DNA of 64,000 bases. It comes from an uncultured Fastidiosipila sp. GTDB taxonomy: Bacteria > Bacillota > Clostridia > Saccharofermentanales > Fastidiosipilaceae. The notes under the pieces are model-generated. The model ran no database searches. It worked only from the letters and a program-made list of their open reading frames with translations, and was not told where the DNA came from. The DNA lies in the NCBI GenBank assembly GCA_947253875.1, contig CAMYAM010000001.1, positions 1 to 64,000 on the forward strand. Direction: 5' to 3'. Made by a program: the position numbers and the translations under genes. Positions 8,780 through 16,936 of this stretch are shown one piece after another. Within the stretch, counting starts at the first letter, position 1. Each line of letters begins with the position of its first letter.

Positions 8780-9994
8780 GTGAATAAAATAAACTTAGGA
8801 ATAATAGGTTTAGGTAATCGTGGATATGGTCTCCTAGAATATATTCTTCTAGATATGGAAGAATTTAATATTGTTGCTTTGACTGATATTTATCCTGATC
8901 GTATTTTACGCGCACAAGAGTTATGCAAGGCAAAACAAGCTATAAATCCTAAAGGATATTTGACTGTAGATGAACTTTTACAAGACACTGATATCGATGC
9001 TGTTCTAATCTCTTCTTCTTGGGAAACACATATTCCTTTAGCAATTAAAGCTATGCAACATAATATTGCAGTGGCACTAGAAGTTGGCGGATCTTCAGAT
9101 TTACAGAGTCTATGGGATTTAGTTAATACTTATGAAAAAACTAAGACACCTATAATGTTTATGGAGAATTGCTGTTATGGTCGATTAGAATTAATGGTCC
9201 TTAACATGGCACAGAATAATGTTCTAGGCGAAATCGTATATGCACATGGAGCTTATGCACATGACCTCCGTGATGAAATTACTTTTGGTAAAATAAATCG
9301 TCACTATCGTTTAAATAATTATATCAAGAGAAATTCTGAAAATTATCCTACACATGAAATTGGACCAATTGCTAAAATTTTAAACATTAATAATGGTAAT
9401 AGATTTTTAAGCCTAAGCTCTTTTGCTTCTAAGTCAGTTGGACTCAATCATTTCTTAGAAAAACAAGATATTTCCAATTTAGAATTACCTAATAATATTA
9501 AATTCAATCAAGGAGATATCGTAACAACTCAAATTACATGTGCTAATGGTGAACTAGTTAGCATAAAGTTAGATACCTCTTTACCAAGATATTATTCTCG
9601 AGAATTCTATGTTCAAGGTACCAGTGGTTTAGTAAATGGCGAAAATATGTCTGTTTTTCTAGAGGCTGATACCACTAATGAAGATCATTTTAATTGGAAA
9701 AATAATTTCAATAATTTAGAAAAATACTATGAAAAGTATGACCACCCAATTTGGAGAGAATACTTAAAAAACGGGGTTCGTGCTGGTCATGATGGTATGG
9801 ATTATTTAGTGTTCAAAGCTTTTGCAGATGCCCTTCTTGAAGGTAAAGATATGCCTATTGATGTATACGATGCAGCTACATGGATGGCAATTACTGCTCT
9901 AAGTGAGCAATCTTTAGCTACAGGCTCTCAAGCTCAGAATTTCCCAGATTTTACCCGTGGAAAATGGATATACGAAAAGGGCGTATCAATTTAA
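8780..9994 (+). CDS. Gfo/Idh/MocA oxidoreductase-fold protein, GH109-like
   Basis: NAD-binding fold protein. The N-terminal dinucleotide site is LGIIGLGNRGYGL (residues 6-18), followed by the typical ISSSWETHIPLAIKA and LEVGG region. The central ENYPTHEIGPIAKIL segment (about 186-200) with INNGNRF behind it matches GH109 alpha-N-acetylgalactosaminidases, which use NAD for an oxidation-elimination glycosidase reaction and carry a conserved Tyr and His in this stretch. No signal peptide is seen, so it should act in the cytoplasm. The start is GTG with a GAGG ribosome site. It sits between a nucleotidyltransferase and an N-acetylhexosamine kinase on the same strand. A plain sugar dehydrogenase remains possible. 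Confidence 0.75.
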   Translation: MNKINLGIIGLGNRGYGLLEYILLDMEEFNIVALTDIYPDRILRAQELCKAKQAINPKGYLTVDELLQDTDIDAVLISSSWETHIPLAIKAMQHNIAVALEVGGSSDLQSLWDLVNTYEKTKTPIMFMENCCYGRLELMVLNMAQNNVLGEIVYAHGAYAHDLRDEITFGKINRHYRLNNYIKRNSENYPTHEIGPIAKILNINNGNRFLSLSSFASKSVGLNHFLEKQDISNLELPNNIKFNQGDIVTTQITCANGELVSIKLDTSLPRYYSREFYVQGTSGLVNGENMSVFLEADTTNEDHFNWKNNFNNLEKYYEKYDHPIWREYLKNGVRAGHDGMDYLVFKAFADALLEGKDMPIDVYDAATWMAITALSEQSLATGSQAQNFPDFTRGKWIYEKGVSI

Positions 9995-10028
9995 ATTCAC
10001 TTCAAAACTCGACTGCTAACTCAAAATC

Positions 10029-10679
10029 CTAAGCTTCTTCTAAAACTTCTGCAAGACGAACTTTACAAATATCGTGATCATGCTTTCTCGCAACGCATTG
10101 ATATCTACCAAATAGTAAAATTGAGTGGTGTGCCTGTCTCCAAATAGAGTCTGGCAATTTAGAACACATTATTTTCTCAACTTCCAAAACGGAAGCATCT
10201 TCAGGAACAAATTTAAACTTTTTGCATACTCTATTGACATGTGTATCTACCGCAAAAGCAGGAATATTAAATCCATTACTTAGTACAACGTTAGCTGTCT
10301 TTCTTCCTACCCCAGCTAAACTCATCAGCTCTTCTCTAGTTGCTGGAACTTCAGAATTAAATTTATCTAATAAATCTTGAGCCAAACTTTTTAAATACTT
10401 AGCTTTATTTTTGTATAAACCTATTGAACTAATTATTCTAGAAATATCTTCTACATTTGCTGCTGCCATAGATTTTGCATCAGGATACTTTGAAAACAAT
10501 TCTGGAGTAACTTTATTCACTGCAACGTCCGTTGTTTGAGCACTCAAAACTACAGCACACACAAGTTCAAAATTGTTATTAAAATTCAACTCCGATTCGA
10601 TCTGTGGGTATAGCTTCACCATTGCTCCAACTAAATTCTGGACTTCTTCCGTATTTAATGTAGTTTCTAATTTACTCAT
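10029..10679 (-). CDS. nth: Endonuclease III-like DNA glycosylase/AP lyase
   Basis: Base-excision repair enzyme for oxidised pyrimidines. The helix-hairpin-helix segment LMSLAGVGRKTANVVL carries the catalytic lysine, and the AFAVDTHVNRVCKKF segment carries the catalytic aspartate. The C-terminal iron-sulphur loop is unusual: after GRYQC the sequence runs VARKHDHDICKVRL, so only two of the four expected cysteines (C-x6-C-x2-C-x5-C) remain. The [4Fe-4S] cluster is therefore probably absent. Length 216 aa is normal. The start has a GAGGAG ribosome site. The gene is embedded between sugar genes that run in the opposite direction, and its 3' end lies only 34 nt from that of the GH109-like gene. 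Confidence 0.9.
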   Translation of the reverse strand: MSKLETTLNTEEVQNLVGAMVKLYPQIESELNFNNNFELVCAVVLSAQTTDVAVNKVTPELFSKYPDAKSMAAANVEDISRIISSIGLYKNKAKYLKSLAQDLLDKFNSEVPATREELMSLAGVGRKTANVVLSNGFNIPAFAVDTHVNRVCKKFKFVPEDASVLEVEKIMCSKLPDSIWRQAHHSILLFGRYQCVARKHDHDICKVRLAEVLEEA

Positions 10680-10968
10680 TAATTCTCCTCAATTAGCTGT
10701 TTCTATTTTCATTTAACATATCAGCTATTTTGTCAACCATGTTAAATAAATATGATAACAGGTTATTTTGCTATTTACCATAAAAGTGGTATTATAACGC
10801 TTGCAACTCTTTACTTTATTAAAAGTAAAGCATTTAAAAATTTTAAACAAAAATGATATTTAAGGATAACAATAAACTTGGTGTTTGATTAGTTTTAAGT
10901 AAATTTTATATTAAGTATTATATGTACCCACTATGAAATAATCGAACAATATCATTGAGGTAAAAATT

Positions 10969-12096
10969 ATGACATTGAGAAAAACTGCGTTAAGTAAAGA
11001 AGCTATTTCTAATGCTTTTCCCATAGATGCTGAAAGTATCATTGCAATTAAGCCAAACACTATTGGACTTGTTAATAGTACATTCCATATCATTCTCCAT
11101 GAAGATAACAAAAATATCGATAAATTTATATTGCAAAGAATAAATACTTATGCATTCAAAAATCCGGATCAACTAATGGAAAACATTGTCAATGTAACAG
11201 ACTTCATTAGTAAAAAATCCATAGCAGAAGGCAAAGATCCTAACCGTGAAACTATGAGAGTTTTATGCACTAGAGATGGGAAAAGTTATTATACAGATGA
11301 AGATGGATCTTGTTGGAGAATTTATTCGACAATTGCAAATACTTACTGTATTAGCCATGTAGAAAATCCTCAACAGTTTTACGAAAGCGCTAGAGCCTTT
11401 GGTAATTTCCAATACTTACTAAGTGATTTTGACGCTTCTACACTACATGAAACTATTGAGAAATTTCATGACACTAGAGTTAGGTACGAAAATTTTGAAA
11501 ACGCTTTGACAGCTGATGAACATGATCGTGCTAAAGATGTTAGCCAAGAAATTAGCTTCGTTAAAGCTCACAAACTAGATTGCTCTTATCTTATGGATAG
11601 ACAAGAAGCTGGTATCTTGCCACTTCGTGTAACTCACAATGATACCAAATTGAATAACGTTCTATTTGACGCAAACACTAATGAAGCCATAACTGTTATT
11701 GATTTAGACACCGTTATGCCTGGTTTATCAGTAAATGACTTTGGCGATTCTATTCGTTTTGGAGCTAATACAGCAAGTGAAGACGAAAAAGATCTGAATA
11801 AAGTTAATTTAGATCTTGTGCTTTTTGAATCTTATACAAAAGGCTTCATTGAAGCTTGTGGAGAAATTCTAACTGATGCAGAGATTGATGATCTCTATTG
11901 GGGTGCTAAAATGATGACCTTAGAATGCGGTATTCGTTTCTTAACAGATTACCTAGATGGTGATAAATACTTTTCACTTGACTACCCTGATCAAAACTTA
12001 GACAGAGCTCGTACTCAGTTTAAACTTGTCAAAGAAATTGAGAAAAACGAAGAGGCTATTAGAATGATTATCAATAAATATCGACCTAAGAATTAA
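10969..12096 (+). CDS. nahK: N-acetylhexosamine 1-kinase-like phosphotransferase
   Basis: Cytoplasmic kinase of the aminoglycoside-phosphotransferase fold, resembling bifidobacterial NahK, which phosphorylates GlcNAc/GalNAc at C1. Visible motifs: GLVNSTFHI near residues 25-34 (nucleotide-binding strand region), FILQRINTYAFKNPDQLMENI, the catalytic VTHNDTKLNNVLFD and the metal-binding VIDLDTVMPGLSVNDFGD followed by SIRFGAN. The last two blocks are close to those of NahK. Length 375 aa fits. The ribosome site GAGG precedes the ATG. With the upstream nucleotidyltransferase and GH109-like gene it makes a plausible GalNAc salvage route. A choline or homoserine kinase is less likely given the C-terminal motifs. 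Confidence 0.82.
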   Translation: MTLRKTALSKEAISNAFPIDAESIIAIKPNTIGLVNSTFHIILHEDNKNIDKFILQRINTYAFKNPDQLMENIVNVTDFISKKSIAEGKDPNRETMRVLCTRDGKSYYTDEDGSCWRIYSTIANTYCISHVENPQQFYESARAFGNFQYLLSDFDASTLHETIEKFHDTRVRYENFENALTADEHDRAKDVSQEISFVKAHKLDCSYLMDRQEAGILPLRVTHNDTKLNNVLFDANTNEAITVIDLDTVMPGLSVNDFGDSIRFGANTASEDEKDLNKVNLDLVLFESYTKGFIEACGEILTDAEIDDLYWGAKMMTLECGIRFLTDYLDGDKYFSLDYPDQNLDRARTQFKLVKEIEKNEEAIRMIINKYRPKN

Positions 12097-12189
12097 TAAT
12101 AATTTTATTGAGTCATAGATTGAGTCATAGTATATATTTTTAATTTTTTATATGCTACTTAACAACAACATAATTAAATACTTAAACAA

Positions 12190-12216
12190 AATAAAACGTC
12201 GGCCGAGGCCGACGTT
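12190..12216 (-). terminator. Terminator of the tRNA pair
   Basis: GC-rich stem CGTCGGCC (12197-12204) / GGCCGACG (12207-12214), extended by AA/TT pairs, followed on the minus strand by TTTTATTTTG. It lies directly downstream of the minus-strand tRNA-fMet. Confidence 0.9.
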
Positions 12217-12224
12217 CTTATATT

Positions 12225-12301
12225 TGGTTGCGGAGGCGGGATTCGAACCACGCGACCTTCGGGTTATGAGCCCGACAAGCTACCAACTGCTCCACTCCGC
12301 T
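12225..12301 (-). tRNA. Initiator tRNA-fMet (anticodon CAT)
   Basis: The minus strand shows a CTCATAA anticodon loop flanked by GGG/CCC, the three consecutive G:C pairs that mark an initiator tRNA. Positions 1 and 72 are A and A, a mismatch where C-A is usual; the remaining acceptor pairs GCGGAG/CTCCGC are intact. CCA is encoded (12225-12227). Confidence 0.93.
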
Positions 12302-12331
12302 ATATAACACTTGAAAGATCTAAATTAATTA

Positions 12332-12416
12332 TGGTGCTCATGGCCGGACTTGAACCGGCAAGGATCTCTCCCACAGATTTTAAGTCTGCTGCGTCTGCCA
12401 ATTTCGCCACACGAGC
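12332..12416 (-). tRNA. tRNA-Leu (anticodon TAA)
   Basis: Acceptor GCTCGTG (12410-12416) pairs with CATGAGC (12336-12342) with one G-U pair, then discriminator A and an encoded CCA (12332-12334). The anticodon loop CTTAAAA gives TAA, and a long variable arm is present. It is 30 nt upstream of tRNA-fMet, probably on the same transcript. Confidence 0.94.
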
Positions 12417-12488
12417 TAGTTCTCTCAAGTGCAAAAGCTATTCTATCAAGCAGATAATATTTTGTCAACTACTTAATATTAAATTTTA

Positions 12489-15400
12489 TTAATTTTTTAG
12501 CAGAGATATTTGAGCTAAATTCCAGGAACTCTCTATTTTGTTAAATTTTAGATTTAATAAGGTATTTACAGGTTTTATACTCTTATCATCAATCTTATTT
12601 ATCCTGTCTTCGTTTACATCCTCGTAAAGTAACTCTAAATATTTATCAATCCATTTTTTATCAACAATAATAACTGCTTTATTCTGAGACAATCTGTCCA
12701 TTTCTTGTAATATATCATCCACAACAGAAATTGCATTGGTATCATTTTTCTCATTTTCTATCCACTCTGGTTCTAATTTATTCAAGACAACTAATTCTTT
12801 TGCAGCATCTTCTGCATAAGTTGCCTCTATCAGAGAATGGATTCCAAAAATGTCTCCTGAATAATAAACATCTGTATCAAACTTAATACCTGTATTCTGA
12901 ATTGTCTCTTTCAACTTATCAAAAGTTTCAGTTGTTTCAGAGTTTTCATCCAACAAATTAGCCTTGAATGGGAAAGTAACAAAAGTAAGTTCTTTTTGTT
13001 TCAAACTTTTGCTTTGATTTTGACCATTTAAGTCAGAGTATAACCTAGCAAAAGCTTCTGTTTGTGCCCAAACTCTGGAATCTGCTAAAATCATTAGATT
13101 ACGTTTTACCGTGTTAAATAAGGTATTTAAAGGTTTAACTGAATCTACAAACTCAGAGATAATACTTGCATCAGTATCAAGACTAGCACCTGCAATAAAT
13201 ATAACTTCTTCAAATTCTCGACCAGTCCATTCAGATAACAAGAAACTGTTATCTTTTATCCATTGATGAATTTTCTCAATATCATCTTTTGACTTATTCT
13301 TCTTGTGGTCTAAATATTCCTTACTAAATTTAATCCAATTTACATAAACATCGTTATAGAAGAAAGCTATCCCTAAATCTGGTAGTTTCTGATGTTTATC
13401 ATAGTATTCAGAGATTGTTACCATCGCTATATCTGAACTTTGGGTTGAAAACAATGAATTTTCTGCTGTTTCAGTATGTAGCATTAACCAAGATGATTGT
13501 TCTAAAATTTTATCTGGATTAGGGTTCATTGCTATAGCTTTACCCAGTAGCAAATTATCCAAGCAGATTTCATTTTGCAGAGAAAATAAAGGTTCTACAA
13601 TCCTGTTCTGAACTCGTACTGAGAACGGAACTAATTCATTTCCCAGAGCAATAACACTATCTTCACAATGTAAGAGATACTCTGTACTTCTAGAATTACA
13701 TAACAGCGTTTCGCCGGAAATGTTAAGCCTACTTAACAAAGCTTTTTTCATCTTAATATTTAACGAATCATGCACATCCATTTGCATAAAATCACCGAGG
13801 AACACTGCCCTATCTGCAATATATAAAGCACTCACTAAATCATCTGCAGTTTCTTTTTGTGGATCTAAATTAACAACAATTCCTGATGCCCCTATCTTAG
13901 AATATTCAAATAGAGTCTCTAATGAAGCCTTTGGTATGGCTATCAATGGAATTATTAACTGCAAACTAGAGAATAAACTTTGCCAGGAATTAATTTTATC
14001 AACTTCTTCAAACTCATCATTGAGAAATTTCTTCATTCTCTTAAGGTTTTGTTTAAGCTCATTTGATCTAAGTACAAATGTTCTATTCAGATGCATGGCT
14101 CTATAGAAGTTCTCACATCTAGCTTTGAAACTTAGTTCATCTTCCCAAGGGGTACTATTGTGGAACTTAATTGAGCTAATATCTAAATAAGTTTCTCTGT
14201 CTATATAATTTCTACCAAAGTTGGACTTATTAATTTCTTCCTGTGGGCGTAAATTATTTATATTAATTTGTTCCTGGTCGGCTTGAATTTGCAGCTCAGC
14301 AATTTTTTCTTCTAGCTCGTGATTAAATTTATCCAGTGCATCTTGCTTGTTTTTTATTTCTTGAATTTCTTGTTCGTTTTGCTTAAGCTTCTCTTCCGCC
14401 TCAGCAAGGGCTTTCCCTTCTTCGCCAATTTTTAGCAACTTATATAATAGTTTCTGCCAAAAATTAATGTTTTTTTCTAATTCATCAAGTTCATATTTTC
14501 TTGCTAAAACTTTATCTTCACTTAAGAAAAGTGACCTTCCTAGTTCTTTTTGCTGTTCTTCTAATTTTAGCAATCGATATTCATTATTATGTATACGCTC
14601 TTCAATTCTTTCAACTTCTGCTAATTTATGATTAAAAGTCAAAGCACTTTTATACACTTCATTATTTTTTTCTAGTGCTTTCTTAGCCTCTATATTAGAG
14701 TCTAAGTAATCATCTTGCACTGATTTAAATTCTGGTAAATAGAATTGTGGGTTTTCTTTGTCAAAATAAAATCTGTGATCTTCCATATACTCTAAAAGTA
14801 GATCTATTAATAAAATTAAATCAGCCTTTGTTTCTATATAAACTGCAGCTGCTCCCCAAGCAGGTTTATTCATATATCCAGTCTTTTCATTATATTTATT
14901 AATAACTTCAGTTAAATATATCTCTTTATTTCTTTGTATATCAAAGTAGCTAGTAGTACTACTATCTACGTTTAGAGAATCAGCTTCTATTATTTCTGCA
15001 ACTATTGATTTAAGTTTATTTCTATCTACTCCAGATAAAATCATATTTTGTTGCGTTAATTTGTTAGCAGGATTGTAATAATTAGCAGAATTATTTTGCG
15101 GAGGATATGTAAATCTAGACATAGCAAAAGCATCTGCCGGTTTCTTCAATTTCAAAAGATAATCAGCTTTCGCCTCTAAGCTTTGAGCTATAAAATTTTC
15201 TATAATCAAGCTTCTGTGACTGTATTTTGGAGCATTATAAGATTTTATTTTTCTAGCGTCTGATTTTGTAAAATCATTAATAATCCATTGTTGACTAGCA
15301 TTAGGAAGGGTTTTGCGTGGCCAAGCAGATTTTGGATATGCATTAGGATTCAAATTATCGTCCCAATATTCCATGCTATTAATGTCTATAATATTAAATT

Positions 15401-16055
15401 GTCCAGTGAGACCTTCCTCAATAAATTGATAAATAATATCGTATTTTTCCACTTCACTGGCTGCTTTTCTAATAAACTTAAGTTTTTGAGATTTAGATTT
15501 TTGACTAGCTAAACTATCTCCGTTAACTGTCACAAAAGCATCTAAGTTTAAGCTATCTAAGTCCTTAAGTTTTTCGTTAAAAATTAATTGACTTAAACTT
15601 CTATTTAAATTTTTGAGAAGTTGTTTAGTTATTTTCGGATTAGCTTTACTAATTTCAGAATCAATTTGTTCATTAATTGATGTAATTTCAAATTCAAGTT
15701 CATCTAAACTTTTTCCAAGCCACAATTTTGAAAATAAGTACAAGTAATTACTTATGCTAAAACTAGATTTCTTATAATTACCTCTTTCGTCTACGGAAAA
15801 ATTATAAATGGAAGAATATTCTTTACTATTATCAAAAGTTTTATGGAGATCATTTTCCGGCTGGAGTAAGGAATCAATTACAGAGTTGTTAACTTTTCCT
15901 CCAAACACCATGTAAGTGCCAAACTTATTCTGACTCTCCCACGGTAAATTCTCCATCTCATCAGATAGAATCTCTTCTACTTCTGGATAAACCGACTCAA
16001 AACTTTCTTTGCTATACCAAAAACCTAAAACATTTCTTATATCATTTTTTGTCAT
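12489..16055 (-). CDS. Large SF1-helicase-like protein with coiled coil, Walker A missing
   Basis: Protein of 1188 aa that I do not recognise by name. The first 440 residues contain a start (VLGFWYSKESF) reminiscent of bacterial AAA-domain/SF1 proteins. Residues about 445-600 form a long charged coiled coil. The C-terminal third looks like a worn SF1 helicase core: DRAVFLGDFMQMD near 750 in the position of motif III, TGREFEEVIFIAG near 943 (GREF-type motif V), and LNTLFNTVKRNLMILAD near 975 (motif VI position). The expected Walker A (GPPGTGKT) is absent, and the Walker B position reads VNLDPQKE instead of IDEA-Q. ATP hydrolysis is therefore doubtful. No clear ribosome site precedes the ATG. 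It stands alone between tRNA genes and rpiB. Confidence 0.6.
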   Translation of the reverse strand: MTKNDIRNVLGFWYSKESFESVYPEVEEILSDEMENLPWESQNKFGTYMVFGGKVNNSVIDSLLQPENDLHKTFDNSKEYSSIYNFSVDERGNYKKSSFSISNYLYLFSKLWLGKSLDELEFEITSINEQIDSEISKANPKITKQLLKNLNRSLSQLIFNEKLKDLDSLNLDAFVTVNGDSLASQKSKSQKLKFIRKAASEVEKYDIIYQFIEEGLTGQFNIIDINSMEYWDDNLNPNAYPKSAWPRKTLPNASQQWIINDFTKSDARKIKSYNAPKYSHRSLIIENFIAQSLEAKADYLLKLKKPADAFAMSRFTYPPQNNSANYYNPANKLTQQNMILSGVDRNKLKSIVAEIIEADSLNVDSSTTSYFDIQRNKEIYLTEVINKYNEKTGYMNKPAWGAAAVYIETKADLILLIDLLLEYMEDHRFYFDKENPQFYLPEFKSVQDDYLDSNIEAKKALEKNNEVYKSALTFNHKLAEVERIEERIHNNEYRLLKLEEQQKELGRSLFLSEDKVLARKYELDELEKNINFWQKLLYKLLKIGEEGKALAEAEEKLKQNEQEIQEIKNKQDALDKFNHELEEKIAELQIQADQEQININNLRPQEEINKSNFGRNYIDRETYLDISSIKFHNSTPWEDELSFKARCENFYRAMHLNRTFVLRSNELKQNLKRMKKFLNDEFEEVDKINSWQSLFSSLQLIIPLIAIPKASLETLFEYSKIGASGIVVNLDPQKETADDLVSALYIADRAVFLGDFMQMDVHDSLNIKMKKALLSRLNISGETLLCNSRSTEYLLHCEDSVIALGNELVPFSVRVQNRIVEPLFSLQNEICLDNLLLGKAIAMNPNPDKILEQSSWLMLHTETAENSLFSTQSSDIAMVTISEYYDKHQKLPDLGIAFFYNDVYVNWIKFSKEYLDHKKNKSKDDIEKIHQWIKDNSFLLSEWTGREFEEVIFIAGASLDTDASIISEFVDSVKPLNTLFNTVKRNLMILADSRVWAQTEAFARLYSDLNGQNQSKSLKQKELTFVTFPFKANLLDENSETTETFDKLKETIQNTGIKFDTDVYYSGDIFGIHSLIEATYAEDAAKELVVLNKLEPEWIENEKNDTNAISVVDDILQEMDRLSQNKAVIIVDKKWIDKYLELLYEDVNEDRINKIDDKSIKPVNTLLNLKFNKIESSWNLAQISLLKN

Positions 16056-16097
16056 AATTCGATAAACGGAAACTAATTAACTATACAAAAGCTGCTA

Positions 16098-16547
16098 TTA
16101 ATTTTCCTCTAGCTCTCTAATTTTATCTAAGCGACGATTGTGACGTCCGCCTTCAAAGTCTTCTTGTAAGTATGCTTTTACAATATCCCAAGCTAAATCA
16201 GGACCAATTGTACGAGCACCAAGACAAATCACATTTGCATCATTATGCTTTCTAGCCATTTTTGCAGAATATTCATCAGAAACTTGAGCCGCCCTAACAC
16301 CCTTTATTTTATTAGCTGAAATACAAATTCCTATACCAGTACCACAAATCAAAATTCCAGAATCTGCTTCACCAGCGATAACTTTTGCACAAGTTGCCTT
16401 TGCAATATCTGGATAATCTACTGACTCTTCAGAGTTAGTGCCACAATCTAAAACCTTGATACCTAATTTTTCTAATTCTCCACTGATAAAAGCTTTCAGC
16501 GCTACACCACTGTGATCAGAACCTATAGCCATAGTTTTAATATTCAT
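16098..16547 (-). CDS. rpiB: Ribose-5-phosphate isomerase B
   Basis: RpiB/LacAB-family sugar phosphate isomerase of 149 aa interconverting ribose-5-phosphate and ribulose-5-phosphate in the pentose phosphate pathway. Motifs: IGSDHSGVALK at the N-terminus, VDYPDIAKATC, and the active-site region GILICGTGIGICISANK with its cysteine. RAAQVSDEYSAKMARKHNDANVICLGAR (given here in sense only) supplies the second half of the site. The C-terminus is family-like. The ribosome site AGAGAGGA lies upstream of the ATG. LacA/B-type activity is possible but there is no tagatose gene nearby; gnd and zwf in the same window fit the pentose phosphate role. Confidence 0.93.
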   Translation of the reverse strand: MNIKTMAIGSDHSGVALKAFISGELEKLGIKVLDCGTNSEESVDYPDIAKATCAKVIAGEADSGILICGTGIGICISANKIKGVRAAQVSDEYSAKMARKHNDANVICLGARTIGPDLAWDIVKAYLQEDFEGGRHNRRLDKIRELEEN

Positions 16548-16936
16548 TTTGATCCTCTCTTCTAAGACATTAAAAGCCTATTTCTCAATACTTTATATTA
16601 CTAAAATATTTTTATTAAAACTTATTTTAACACATTTAATATTAATACTATATGGCTAATATAAAACTGGACTTTAAGACTAAACTTTAAGCTCATCTAA
16701 AATTATTCACAGACATCACGCTACTCAAATTAAAGTCATTACTTATAGTAAGCCTCTGTAAATTTCTCCAAACGCTTATTTTAAATTGTAAACAATTCCA
16801 TTTAATTAGATCTTTGTGCACTTTATAAATTGTTAATGTTAGCTTTTAGATGATATAATATTCAATAATTACTCAATTAGTTATTTTGAAGAATTATGCT
16901 CTTTGCACTTCTTCTTAATTTGGAGGTTTTAATTTT
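16548..16936. other. Intergenic region between rpiB and the dockerin operon
   Basis: AT-rich, 389 bases between divergent genes. Apart from the promoter proposed at 16830-16859 and the ribosome site TTGGAGG before 16937, I see no ORF, hairpin or repeat. Confidence 0.6.
16830..16859 (+). promoter_or_regulatory. Promoter of the dockerin/cohesin-like operon
   Basis: TTGTTA (16830-16835), 18-base spacer, TATAAT (16854-16859). This leaves a leader of about 70 bases before the ATG at 16937. Confidence 0.5.

Noticed and set aside
12107..12130. Short tandem ATTGAGTCATAG after the NahK-like gene
   Set aside because: Two copies only, with no hairpin or conserved context.
13720..14106. 128-codon plus-strand frame
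   Set aside because: Antisense to the helicase-like gene, with no ribosome site.
12225..16055. tRNA-flanked genomic island carrying the helicase-like gene
   Set aside because: No integrase and no direct repeat of a tRNA 3' end found; base composition is like that of the neighbours.
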